DNA from: Brugia malayi
Taxonomy: Eukaryota; Nematoda; Chromadorea; Rhabditida; Onchocercidae
Reading direction: 5' to 3'
Assembly: GCF_000002995.4 (NCBI RefSeq)
Contig: NW_025062308.1
Location: 1 to 48,025 of the forward strand
DNA length: 48,025 bases
Part shown: positions 31,021 to 41,769 of the stretch, piece after piece
Numbering within the stretch: position 1 is the stretch's first letter
Layout: the number at the start of each line of letters is the position of its first letter
Translations under genes and position numbers: made by a program
Notes under the pieces: model-generated
What the model saw: the letters and a program-made list of their open reading frames with translations, nothing else
Told to the model about the DNA's origin: nothing
Databases searched by the model: none

Positions 31021-31354
31021 TGCACATCAACATTTCAGTCTAATCATCGCTCTCTGTTCCACCAACTCCTGAGTGGATTTCAGTATTATCTGCTCCATAA
31101 GTAAATAAGAAATTTGTTTCTTTAAGCTTGACTAATTTCTCTGATTTTAGTTTCAATTTCAGAGAAAAACTCTTCATCGTTTTCATCAATAGTGGATTTC
31201 ATTAAAAAGATAGCATCGTTATAATCACTTTCTAGCTTTGAAAACGACTCTATATCATTCTTAATTTTAGAATATTCTTTTAAAATTCTTGTCCCTCTTG
31301 GCTGTTTTGCCATAGATTACCATCCGCAGTTTGAGACTACAACTTTTCGAGGCG
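31021..31354 (-). pseudogene. prfB: Wolbachia-derived prfB (peptide chain release factor 2), N-terminal fragment, broken
   Basis: RF2 releases completed proteins at UGA/UAA in bacteria. From 31354 the minus strand reads RLEKL, a TAG in place of a residue, SQTADGNLWQNSQEG, then a frameshift to RILKEYSKIKNDIESFSKLE, SDYNDAIFLMKSTIDENDEE, FFSEIETKI. A second frameshift leads to KLKETNFLFTYGADNTEIHS, GVGGTESDD, a TAG where the family has Trp, and TEMLM. The helical N-terminal domain and the start of the GGTE-x-x-D-W-x-E-M-L core are diagnostic of class I release factors. The GGQ domain is absent. Two nonsense codons, two frameshifts and truncation make it dead. Its right end abuts a perfect palindrome. 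Confidence 0.87.
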
Positions 31355-31404
31355 CAATTTTGACACCTCCTGACAACAGAAATAATCAGGAGGTGTCAAA
31401 ATTG
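31355..31404. repeat. 19-bp perfect palindrome (hairpin) with 12-base loop
   Basis: Left arm CAATTTTGACACCTCCTGA (31355-31373) and right arm TCAGGAGGTGTCAAAATTG (31386-31404), with loop CAACAGAAATAA. A further partial copy GGTGTCAAAA follows at about 31407-31416. It sits exactly at the prfB breakpoint. It could be a bacterial palindromic element, an insertion-sequence end or an inverted junction. Confidence 0.9.
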
Positions 31405-31589
31405 TGGTGTCAAAAAAATTTTAGCTAAGTCCTGAAAATACTCAAGGATTTTTAGATAAATTTTCATTATGCTTTAATATATTTATTATTAGTATTTATT
31501 ATTAGCAGCAATAACAGTACACAAAATAAAAATTTAACCATATAATAGTTAAATAATGATAAGTAATTGAAGGAAATTTTAAATTATGA
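31405..31589. other. Spacer between palindrome and virB4 fragment
   Basis: AT-rich, no gene seen. TATTTATTATTAG-like words repeat near 31485-31505. Confidence 0.4.
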
Positions 31590-32317
31590 AAAGAAGATAG
31601 ATCCTTCAGAAACCTAGTACCCTTTTTAGGACTTGCAGGTTCTGATACTCTAGCTGGAGTGATATCTATGTGGCATGGTAATAGCTCTCATGCTGCAGTA
31701 TTTGATAACAATAAAGATTTGATAGATTTTTCAAAAGCAAGAGTATTTGGCTTTGAAATGGCTAACTTACTCAAAGATCCCGTTGCTCTTGGGCTAGTCT
31801 TGACTTATTATTTCACAGGATTAGTATATCTCTTGATGGCACTCCATCTATTATCGTCCTTGATGAGGTATGGACATTAATATATAATCCTCTTTTTGTA
31901 CCTAAGATAAAGGACTGGTTGAAAGTGCTGAGAAAATTAAATGCCTTTGTGGTTTTTGCTATTCAGAGCGTTGAAGATGCAAGCAAAAGTACTATTAGTA
32001 ATATAAATGTACAGCAAACATCAACACAGATTTTTTTGTCAAATCTAAAAGCTACTAGTGTCTACCGGAATGTTTTCATGTTGACTGGACGCGAGTACAT
32101 ACTAATCAAGCACACAGATCCAAGTACTAGATTTTTTTTTTTGGTCAAACAAGGGATTAATGCTGTGGTAGCGAGAATAGACTTAAAAGGTTTAGATGAT
32201 ATAGTCAACGCATTATGGACGTGCAGAGAGTGTCATACTGTTATATTAAAAGAAGTCGGGGAGGTTCCAAAAGTATGGTTGCTTGTCTATATTTTATCAG
32301 AAGTAAAAAATGTTTAA
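31590..32317 (+). pseudogene. virB4: Wolbachia-derived virB4 (type IV secretion ATPase), C-terminal part, frameshifted
   Basis: VirB4 is the ATPase that energises the bacterial type IV secretion channel. The first frame reads RSFRNLVPFLGLAGSDTLAG, VISMWHGNSSHAAVFDNNKD, LIDFSKARVFGFEMANLLKD, PVALGLVLTY. A single frameshift near 31810 leads to FHRISISLDGTPSIIVLDEV, with the Walker B segment IIVLDE, followed by KIKDWLKVLRKLNAFVVFAI, QSVEDASKSTISNINVQQTS, TQIFLSNLKATSVYRNVFML and ARIDLKGLDDIVNAL. The usual LDEAW is LDEVW, and the tail after VNAL is garbled by small indels but ends EVKNV-stop as expected. The Walker A half is missing. Colinearity with the family is excellent, so identity is secure; function is not expected. 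Confidence 0.9.
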
Positions 32318-32471
32318 GACTAAGCTGTCATTACGGTATTTTTTACTAGATATAGATTTTTCACTCTCATGTGCAGTACTTGCAGACAGAGTAAGTGAGA
32401 CTGATAAGATGAAATTGTTAGCAGATTTAGTTCTGTTGCTAGCATTATCATGCCTCTAACCCTGACTGTCG
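32310..32471 (+). pseudogene. Short ORF overlapping virB4 stop, possible start of next vir-operon gene
   Basis: An ATG at 32310 overlaps the virB4 stop (ATGTTTAA), the kind of tight coupling seen in bacterial operons. The frame gives MFKTKLSLRYFLLDIDFSLS, CAVLADRVSETDKMKLLADL, VLLLALSCL and a stop. In Wolbachia virB6 genes follow virB4, but I cannot match this short, hydrophobic reading to VirB6 with confidence. Confidence 0.3.
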
Positions 32472-32560
32472 GACTTTGAAAACAGTTGCAGCTATTGCAG
32501 GAATAGCAATTACCGTGGTTAAAATCCCTTCATATCTAGTTCAAAATTTCAAATATGATT
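32460..32560 (+). pseudogene. Small hydrophobic fragment at right edge of nuwt 3
   Basis: Reads LKTVAAIAGIAITVVKIPSY, like a membrane helix. It shares the word GGAATAGCAATTACCGT (32500-32516) with 19320-19336. The transition to nematode DNA is somewhere before about 32600. Unrecognised. Confidence 0.3.
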
Positions 32561-35500
32561 TGTTAGCTACGTCCATAACGTTTCACGGTTCATGTACTAT
32601 TTGCGAATTTCCTTCTTTTAAATTTTATGAAAACTGCTATCCTGTCTATGATTAGACTGATCGGAAAGCAGAGTTGACGGCGTAAGCGGACGTGAGCAGT
32701 TAAGTTAGAAAGTATGAATTCTACCGAAACTTCTTCGAACTAAAATAAAGACAATCTTTAATCTCATTTACTTGAATAACACAAAGGACAGTACAGTTTC
32801 GGAAACAAAAATATTACTGTGAACTATGTTAATGTTATTTCTACATGTATTTCTATTAAACGACCATAACCAACGTCCTTATCGAAATCATCATCAATCA
32901 TTCTTTTGTTTCTTTTTTGTGTCTTTTTGTTTTTATTTATTTATTTATTTATTTTTTTTTTTTTTTTTTTTTTTGCTTGGATCTCATGCAGTTTTGGTTA
33001 CCAATCGATTGGTTTTTGGCAATCGATATTCCTTCTCTTGGAATTTTCTAGGAAACTTTTCACAATAGGTTAAATTATTTGTTCTTCGTTTTCTTTAGCA
33101 CTTTGAAGCATAATCTTTTCGGATTTTTTTTCTGAAAGCTTTTTTCAAAAAACATGTAAAATAGTAATTTCAAGTTGGTGGATAATCGGTACTTGTAATA
33201 AATAGTTATTTCGGCAAAGTAAAGTTTTGAGAGAAGTATGTAATAGTTAAGTTACATTATCTGAATCAATTGATATTATACGAAACATTTATAAGATGAA
33301 ATTTAATGATTCATTGCCTAACTTTCCTCGGTTCACATTTTACGAAACATTCAGTCTTAAATCTAATATTAATATAGATTGAACTTTCTAGGAATAGTGG
33401 ATTTTTTTGGCTGTTATGCTGCTTTGAATTGCAACTTAATTATTTAGGCGTAATGTTTGGCTGTATCACTTCAACTTTGATGAATTCAGCATCGGGGTGT
33501 TCAGCAAGGATTTAATTCAATTGTTTTACTCTTTGACTTTTAAAGTGTTAGATTTTTAATAATAATAATAGTATTCGTCGCTTCATTTATTTATACCTAG
33601 AATTTATTGCATTTTTAATTAGTTTATATTGCTTACTTTTTGACTCCTTCGTTTCATCTTCGTATTTTAAAGTTTATTCTTAAATTTGGCATTGTTGATT
33701 GCACTCTCACTTTCTTTTATTTATTCGTTATTTCTTTCATAATGTACGTTGCTTCCATTGTATTGTTTTTTAATGCAAAATATGCTGTCACTAAGATGAT
33801 CCCTTATGATTTTTGGCATGTATCAAATTTAATAACTGATGAACTTGCCTGCAGCTGGAGAAGTCATATGGTGGAGATAGTTCTGTTTTGTCTAGAGGTA
33901 AATAATTTTGTGCTCATCACTATGCGATTATGGAATGGTTCGACGAACAGATAAATGCCGGAATGTAGCAGTACAGCGATGGTAATCGATCGGAACAGAC
34001 AGTGCTTTAGTGGGTTCATCGTAGCTAGACAGTACTGCCAGGGTGAGTATGCCAGCCATAGCCAGCCATTGAGTCAGCAACGCACATTGTACTACGTGTC
34101 GCGGAGGCTTTATCTACCAGCAAACTATAGAAAATGAAGTCGCCCATGCCAAGACGAACTGATGCTGAAATTTGCATATTTACTAATTTTAGCTTAAATC
34201 TAACATCATATAGTACGCATTATTAGGCATTATGAATTGTGGGATGACTGGTCAGTTACCGAGTTGGCAGGTCAAGAAGATGATTTGGCAAGAAAATAAT
34301 TCCCAAAGAAATAAATATTTCACAGCTTGGATTTCCCATATCTTTCTGTCGCGTTATGAAAATTAATTGAAGGAATTAATTAGATAAAGTTTTGGGCAGA
34401 TAATACTTATTTGATTGCTCTTATTTGAAAGAAAAAACATGTTAATCACATTGATAGCGGTGAAAAGAATGAAGCGTTCTGAAGGATTTGTAATCAGAAT
34501 GAGATTTTCAATTTATTTTTTTATTTCTATTCAAAAATTAATCTCGTAAGTGCCAATCTCCCGATACCTGTTCAACAAAAAAAAATTTTCCACAAATGCA
34601 TCCATCATTCAGATCGTAGATTTTAAATTTCGTTTCTTTCTTTTATTCGTCAGATGTTCCAAGCTTTGTACAAATTTTCCGAATCGTTATATCACATATA
34701 TTACTTTTGCGACCTAACGCTTTACGCTGTTGGATATGTTTGCTCTTTGCTTCCTGTAATTTAGACAAAGTTCACTTCAAAATTTTTAGGACTCAAGACA
34801 TGGATCTATCGAAAGATAGGATATGATTGCTAAATCGATGAAAAATACTGAATCCAGCCTTGTTGGAGCTTATTTTAGGCTTCTCCTCACTTTTTGTTGT
34901 TTTGGCTCGACAAGACATCTCTTGCTTGTCTGAATGATTAACTTTGAAAAAGCTGCTTTTGTTTCTTTTTCCATTCTGATGTTTTCAGCTATGTTGTAAA
35001 TCTCATGTGAACGATTTGTAGGAGTCAAAGACAGAATTGCTAAAATTTGCTTTGAAAATAAAGAATTTTATCAAAATTGATCTACAAAGACCTTTTTTCT
35101 TTTAAAAAATTTTTCTTTTTCTTTGTTTCTTTCGGGAAGCGGATGGTAGTCAACCAACAAGAGAAATAGAACTTACTACCACAGCAGAAAGCTCACTGCC
35201 TAAGAGAATTTACGATTTCTTCCCTCCGCTCATCATTTCTATCCTCAGCTGTGAACATTAAGAATCGCAATACTGTAAGGAGCAAGCAGTTGTCGCAATT
35301 CTTAATGCTTATTATATCAAGCAATTGAGAAGTAATTGCCTTACTTACTTGGTCGCTGTATTCGTGAGCTTTTCCACTGATACGTCGCAATGGACCGATG
35401 GATGCAGGCACTGCGAATGCATCTGAATGCTTTCTTGTATTCGATTAGGAATCAGTTCAATCTCTTTATGGAATAATTAAGATTAGAATGTTTTATCTTC

Positions 35501-36828
35501 TCTAAAAGATAAAATTTATCTCTTTTCTCAAGTCTTTCCCCTTTTCTGGTCATTTTGATCGGCGATCTAATTTGTTGCAATGATCGCATTCATACGATTC
35601 TGCAACTGTCCACAATCTCATATGCACTGCTTACAGTCAGAGAGGGTTTCACAGAAATATTACTTAGATGGTACAGCGAACTCATCAACTTACCCCAAAT
35701 AATAATGAACTCATCAACTTACCCCAAAGCATACCAATACAAACCACGCAGTATGTGTAGGGAATATTCGAAGGTAAAATACAGAAACCAATGAACAGTT
35801 GCAAATGACGTAGAATTGATGCATGTAAGAGGAGTTTTTTTGGTGAAGAATACGAGGATACCGATGGTACCATATGTAATAACAGTAAGTGTTGTGAGTA
35901 TAGGAGGAGCGGTCTGGATTCTTAGGATCAATATGATAAAGGATAGATCAATATGATAAAAGATTCTTATGATCAATATGATAAAGGATAATATGATAAA
36001 TGATAGTTAATAACATAATTGGGCTAATGTCATCTGAAATTCACTGAAGAGAATTCCTTAACTTTTTAACTCATTAGCTTCTAAACTTCGACATCTCTTG
36101 CTTTTCAGTAAATTGAAGAGTTAAGTTCACTGACAAGAAATATTTTATAAAGCGTTCTCTGAAGGCAGTGACAATGAGCACTTGTGGTAATAACGCAGTT
36201 TGTTGCACGAATGTATTTTTTATAAAGTGACACCACTTTGTACATCGTTCTGATGCAATTAATTAATAATTGATGCTATTTGATTCAGCTTGCCTCTTCC
36301 GGATTTCAGATTCAGATACAAGTTGCAGTCACTCTTGGTTGGATAATCTTTACAGGTTGTTATTCTGATTTATGTTTGTAATTCGGCTTTTAGTGCAAAA
36401 TTTATTATAGCTAGCATCAACACGCATCCGATTCCATTTATCTGTGAATTTAAACATACTACGTAAAGCGATTCGAGCTACTGTGAGCTAGAAGCATATT
36501 GATTGGAAATTGTTCCAGAAGCAGTCTCAAGTTCCATTTTTGCTTGACATTCACCAAGATCAATCCCCCTAGAGAATTCGACCGGCGAATCTCAGTGATC
36601 TCAATTACAATTGCAATTATTCCGCAGCATTCGACAAGCCTTCACTATTAAATAGATTTTTCTCTGTTTTAAATCATTACCCATAAATGTAAGATAACCA
36701 ACTTATCACTTAATGTAATGACAGTGAAGAACATTCGCTGTGATGTTTCGTTCGAATTATCAAATAGAAGAAAGTAAAGGTCAAATGAAGTCAATAAAGT
36801 TCCATTGCTGTGCAATCCAATTTTCTGA
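32561..36828. other. Nematode DNA without a confident gene
   Basis: Mostly AT-rich, with a long poly-T/TTTA tract at about 32925-32975. Open frames of 60-105 codons occur, but none is recognisable: 33640-33954 plus is hydrophobic (FFYLFVISFIMYVASIVLFF). On the minus strand, 35340-35460 reads DAFAVPASIGPLRRISGKAH, EYSDQ before a donor GTAAGT, with acceptor-like TTACAG and TTCACAG sites downstream, so a small spliced gene there is possible. Short direct repeats lie at 35690-35730 (CTCATCAACTTACCCCAAA twice) and 35925-36005 (ATCAATATGATAAA several times). Confidence 0.45.
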
Positions 36829-37011
36829 CTACTTGCAAGCTTCGAGAGCTCTAGCCATCCCGTCGACGATTTCATTTTCGGTTGTATGATTATGGACCGG
36901 ATCGAACTTATAATAGAAGACAGAATTCGAATCCTTTTTGGTATGATATATACCAATCCAAACAATTAGCGTCAACATTATATTAAAAGTGGCAGTCAGC
37001 AATTTCTCAAC
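36829..37011 (-). CDS. Possible terminal exon of an unrecognised membrane protein
   Basis: Starts after a textbook acceptor TATTTTCAG (37012-37020) in phase 0 and runs 60 codons to a TAG at 36829-36831. The reading begins VEKLLTATFNIMLTLIVWIG with a likely membrane helix, then IYHTKKDSNSVFYYKFDPVH, NHTTENEIVDGMARALEACK. An N-H-T sequon would be extracytosolic if the helix is a signal anchor. Local base composition is less AT-biased than the surroundings. Upstream exons were not found with confidence, though ATG-containing, donor-bearing open stretches exist near 37430-37540 on the same strand. No family is recognised. Confidence 0.4.
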   Translation of the reverse strand, partial: VEKLLTATFNIMLTLIVWIGIYHTKKDSNSVFYYKFDPVHNHTTENEIVDGMARALEACK

Positions 37012-38720
37012 CTGAAAATACATCTCACTATCTCCCTAAACAATATTTGGCTGTAATTTCAGTTCAAGTGTAGCCAGTCGCTCCATGATGTATTTGCTAA
37101 TGATACTCGACAGTGACAACTATCACTTCATTTCATATGCTGTAACACCATTTTAGATCCCTCTCATTTCTCCTCCTCATGTTCTCCTTCCACCTATATC
37201 TTCTTTTTGACATTTTCAGATTTAAGCAAAAACTTGAAAATCAAGCGCAGTCTCACCTCAGCGCACGACAATAAAAAGTTCAGCGACCGCAAAGCGCCCC
37301 TGCAGAGAATAAAGATGGAGTTATTTTTCCTTCTCACTCTATTAAACCTGTCTTTCATCTAGCTAAATATTTTGTAAACTTTAATTTTAAATAATTTGCA
37401 TAAAAAATATGTACGGGTATGATTTCCTCACCGTCTGAACTCTCTAAATTTCTCTTATATTTCAAAGAGATATGACCATAGTTATCACATCGTAATACCA
37501 CGCATAATAATGGGCGCAGAAAGCAGCTGACTTGCCATCCTCTCACTCAATCGATGACTAAAGCACTTATGGGAGCAACAGCTTGTGACAATTGATAGGA
37601 TTGGTGGTTACTGTGAACCGTAGTGCTTGGGACATTCGTATTGCAACAGTCGAAATGGGTTCAATTAGAAATTTAAGTTGAGCGACCGAATCATAATATT
37701 AGCAAAATCAAAGTGACAAAGTTATGTTGAAAAGAACGAAATTGTGTACAATAGAAGTGCTGAAACAGCATTCTAACATCTGACTAAATCACTTATTGTA
37801 AAGCCAAATGGAGATGGAAGCGAATGTCAGTTAGGATCTTAACTATTTTTTAGAAAACAGGAATTCCATGTTTTTTTTTTTTTCCTGATTTTCGGGCTCC
37901 AGAAAGAGCTGTTGTAATCCAGTCTAAGAGCAGCTCATTTCATAACTTCAATTGTGCCACAAAAACCGAAATAATTTGTAATTGTGTGCTAGAAATATTT
38001 TTCATCAAATGATTCAAAATGAATGCAAATGAGTGTTATGATGTAATGAACTACTTATCTAATTTTCATCTTTGTTTTTAACTATCAGCTTATCATCAAT
38101 GGTTAAATACCAAAAACCAATTCACACATTTTCACTCTAATAACTAATATTTAAGGTTTTCCTTTTTTGTTCAGGTAACTCTCTTCACAATCAAAGTATT
38201 ACAGCACATCTTTGTAAATCACCCATTAGGAAGAGTTCGTTATCCAGTTCTTTCTTCATTTATAGTTCTACACAATAACTTTTTTCATACTCTCGAAGAG
38301 CTTTTGCCTTGGCATCTTAAGAACTCTCCTAAACTACAACTCAAGCAACTCCTTAGCAAATCCCATTCAAACCTTGAAACGGTTTCTTCAAACGATCAAT
38401 GATCGTCTATTGACTAATAATTATCATATAATATTACCATCCATCTTCCATAAAGAACGAACCTTTACAATAATTCTTTGTGAGACACCAAATTACTCAA
38501 ATCAAGAAACTTCCATGACAAATTTGATGCTACGAATCGGGAAGTCAACAGCTTAATTAAAAGTCCTTCATTGTGAATGGATTATATCTCGAGTTTTGTA
38601 GTCTGGATTTAGCGACGAATGCTAATTTTTTGTATAATTCCAAATTAATAGACGAAGCTAATAGTAACTTCTGTATAATTCCAAATTTTTTTTTTAACTT
38701 CTCTTCATTGACTTATTTTA

Positions 38721-39300
38721 TACCTTGTTCTTAGTGAACCATTTCTATATAAATTTCTTCTTTCCTTTTGAATAGAATCGAGAATGTTCATAATTGATTC
38801 AAGAATACCACGGTTAATTGATTAGCGACAAATCTAATTCTTTTATTTTCCTCGGAAGTCCTAGGTTTTCTGCTATTTACCTGAGCTCTGTCCGCTGTTT
38901 GTCATATTTTTTCTTTAACCTCCTCGCTTGATAGTTTATGAATGCTCTTTTGTATCCAGAAGGAAGTGTTACAATAGCGCGTACGTAAATCTGATACTTA
39001 GGAAGGATATTGTTCCATCATTTCAATAATACGACGTGAGGAATAAGATTCTAATCATTTTCGATGCATTTAATTGGGTTCATTTAATAAAGTTGTCATC
39101 TTCACATCTATTGATAGTATCACCGATGGGAACTTCATCGGATGGAAGCATCACCTGAAATTTGCTAATTATTGCTTTTTGACATACATCCACTGCTATT
39201 ATCAGAAAGAATTTCAACATAAGCAATGTTTGATGTTTGAAACAAATTCTAGAAGTTTGGTTGACAAAATGGAGTAACATTTGCATAAAGGAAACTGATG
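38721..39300 (+). repeat. Diverged segmental duplicate (partner 19621-20060)
   Basis: Colinear with 19621-20060 over blocks such as CTGAGCTCTGTCCGCTGTT, ATCGGATGGA, GCTTTTTGACATACAT, CAACATAAG and ACAAAATGGAGT(T/A)A. This copy is longer by an insertion near 38935-39110. Confidence 0.75.
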
Positions 39301-40439
39301 AATAGCTGGGATTAAATGTCATCGTATGGTGAAATATTTAATCAGTTGTGCAGTAATAATCCTGTCTGCTTTGTTTAATAAAATATAGTATATTGAAGGT
39401 AAGTAAAATATTGAATGAATTATTTGCATTTTGAAAAAAGTTTCAGTTTTAAATTTTGGTGACGTAAATTAAATGACAATTGGAAATATGTTGGCTTATT
39501 TCCAGTATTTATTCTTAGGTACTGCCTGGTAGCTTAATGGCATTTCAATTGATCATATCTAATTCCATGATCTTTCTTCTCATCTGTTCTTCTAAATTAA
39601 TTTCTTTACCTAATAATTAAGTTAATAATATTCCATACATATGGTTTTTTTTTTTTTTGCAACAGTAATTCCATTAATATTTGAAAATATATTTGTTTGT
39701 TTAATAAAAAATTAACTGATAATACATTACTGATTGAAGTGATGAAGTTAACTCCTATTTATTGTGACATTTGTTTTTTTGTTAAAAAATTACGAATAAA
39801 TTTGTTACGAAAGGAATTTTCAAATCTACCGCCCAATTTAATTGTGATGATTAAATGCTAATTTTTTCTGTTTTTGCCACCAGACTATGTCACCAAACAG
39901 TTAAAAATATAAGGGTATGAGTTGTGACAATGGTTAATTTGTTCATTATACCAGGTAAGTTAAAATAGGGTATAACAATCAGTACTTCAGCATTTGTTTA
40001 AATGACCTAATTAATATTTTGTATTATTCACTTCTTTTCTCTTCTGGTGATTTGAGTACTTTGTAAATAATAATAAAAAAAATGAATTGGGTCGCAATTA
40101 GTTTTGATGCACTTCAGTTTTTCTTTTAATTTTTAATTGCAAATGAATTTTACCTACTTACTTTAATCACCAATATGTATAGAATTGTAATTTTTCGCGA
40201 GAGATATGGCTTAAAGATATCGGAAGATTACTTACTTCAGCATTGTTTAATACTTCGTAATTACGATTGGCACCATTTTTTAGATCATAAGAGTAATTAA
40301 AGGTAAGCCAGAAACTTATTCAGTTGTTGACTAAAAAATAAATGCTTGCCTCCGAATATTACTGCCAATTAGTACATTTATGCATTTCTGTGATATTCAT
40401 GGAATAATAAATAGGGAAGAAATATTTAAAAAATCCAAT

Positions 40440-40745
40440 GGTAAAACAAAATTATTAATCTGTCGCTGCAGTCTGATGCTTCGAAAACGTCCGATTGTTA
40501 CGTCCTTTTCTCATGCTTGGGAAGAATGCCCAAATTGTGTCCCGTTTTCTAGAATGAAAATTTTTAGTTTTATAACGCCAAAAAAAAAAATAATAATAAT
40601 TGCAGTTTGTCGCAGATAGAATAATATTCGTGGAATGTATGCTTTTCTGCATACATTCCACGAATTAGAAAAATAAAGCAATTTGATTAAGAGTGAAAGG
40701 ATATTTTTTCCTCTGTTGATATTTTCAATGTTTGTTGATGTATAT
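40440..40745 (+). repeat. Dispersed segment with hairpin, copy 3
   Basis: The copy nearest zinc-finger exon C. It shares GAAGAATGCCCAAATTGTGT, the TTTTCTAGAATGAAAATTTT stretch and the downstream CCACGAATTAGAAAA with copy 2. Confidence 0.65.
40626..40665. repeat. 17-bp perfect hairpin
   Basis: ATTCGTGGAATGTATGC (40626-40642), loop TTTTCT, GCATACATTCCACGAAT (40649-40665). Confidence 0.92.
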
Positions 40746-40954
40746 TGAAGCGCTATTGTCACCACTGTCTTTAAGCAATTGGTTCTTAGGTCACGTGGGC
40801 GGTATTACTGAGTGCAAAAAATATATATATAGCATCTTAATGAATGTGTCTAATGAATTTTGTATTGTCACTCAACGGTCACAGGTGTTTCATAACACAT
40901 TTCAATTTTATTTCAGGCTAATATGTGCGCTCAAAAATTTGCTAAATTTGCAAA

Positions 40955-41223
40955 CTAACGAAATTTTGTTGGGCAGTGCTCCTTGTGTTCTTGTAGCCCA
41001 TTCCTGGTGCTGAAGAATTTGCCACAGCGCTCGCACTGACGATGAGATTCATGCGTTTGCTTGTGATTGTAAAGTGATGGTTCATGGAATGATCGCTCAC
41101 AACCGGGCACTCTACATTCACAGATGAAGGGCTGACCATGTGCTTTTCTATGTGCTATATATTCATCGTAATCTTTTGTAACCATAGTACATCCGCAATA
41201 GACACATTCGTAGCTTCGTTCGT
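40955..41223 (-). CDS. C2H2 zinc-finger terminal exon C (three fingers)
   Basis: Starts at 41223 after GTTTTTTAG with a two-base lead and ends at its own stop (40955-40957). Reading: DERSYECVYCGCTMVTKDYD, EYIAHRKAHGQPFICECRVP, GCERSFHEPSLYNHKQTHES, HRQCERCGKFFSTRNGLQEH, KEHCPTKFR. Finger 1 has an extra Cys (CVYCGC) and the HRKAH pair. Finger 2 is a C-x4-C finger with HKQTH; its spacing is one residue shorter than in exon B. Finger 3 is C-x2-C-x12-H-x3-C. It is a paralogue of exon B (the C-terminal CPTKF tail resembles CQTKS). It has no start codon of its own, so it depends on an upstream exon, perhaps those at 42263-42975 on the same strand. Confidence 0.78.
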
Positions 41224-41769
41224 CTAAAAAACTCTTATGATATTGGTCTTTTCAATTATTAATCCATGTGAGAAATAGTCATAAAAATATCAGTGCATAA
41301 AATAATCTTACCACATTTCATTTCAAATTACTTAAATCATAACAATCTGTTTACTTATCTTCTCATATGTTTGAAACAAAACTTTTGGTATTACTTTTTA
41401 CTTTTGATGCTATATTTCTAATGGAAAGACCTTGCACAACAAATGATTGTGAATTTTCTGTTGTGGCGGAATGAGGTTTAGTTTTCGTCATTGTTTGTAC
41501 TCCCAACTTCAAGTAATCGAGTAATGGACAAGTAATTTATTTAAAAAAAAAAAAAAAAAAGAATCTGTCGCGATATTAAAACATCAGTTGTCAATGTATG
41601 CTGACTGCTTGCCAGAGGATTTTTGTCATATACAAAAGAAACTGAGGTTAGAAAAATGTCGCAGCATTTTCTGAATTGTATATTGCTGTACCATGGTCAG
41701 CGATGTTTTAAAACATATTTCCGCATACATTATATTTTAAATTGAACGTTTTTAAATATTGTTTTTTCA
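41224..41769. other. Gap between zinc-finger exons C and D
   Basis: No gene seen. It contains an A-run near 41545. Sequence just upstream of exon C resembles that upstream of exon B (ATAAAATAATCxTAxCACAT, TTTCATTTCAAATTA). Confidence 0.5.

Larger units (their letters stand above)
37012..40954. other. Nematode DNA without a confident gene; includes paralogous segments
   Basis: No recognisable gene. It contains the diverged duplicate of 19.6-20.1 kb (38721-39300), poly-T runs near 37870, 38690 and 39645, and the dispersed hairpin segment copy 3 (40440-40745). A plus-strand acceptor TTTTCAG near 37220 followed by FKQKLENQAQSHLSARQ and a stop could be a last exon, but nothing supports it further. 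Confidence 0.45.

Noticed and set aside
31355..31404. Rho-independent terminator for prfB or virB4
   Set aside because: The stem is not GC-rich and no T run follows. It also sits inside the broken prfB rather than after a gene end.
32826..33068. 80-codon ORF with poly-Phe
   Set aside because: Translation of a long poly-T/TTTA tract; low complexity.
39515..39590. tRNA-like box A (TAGCTTAATGG)
   Set aside because: No matching box B or cloverleaf could be found downstream.
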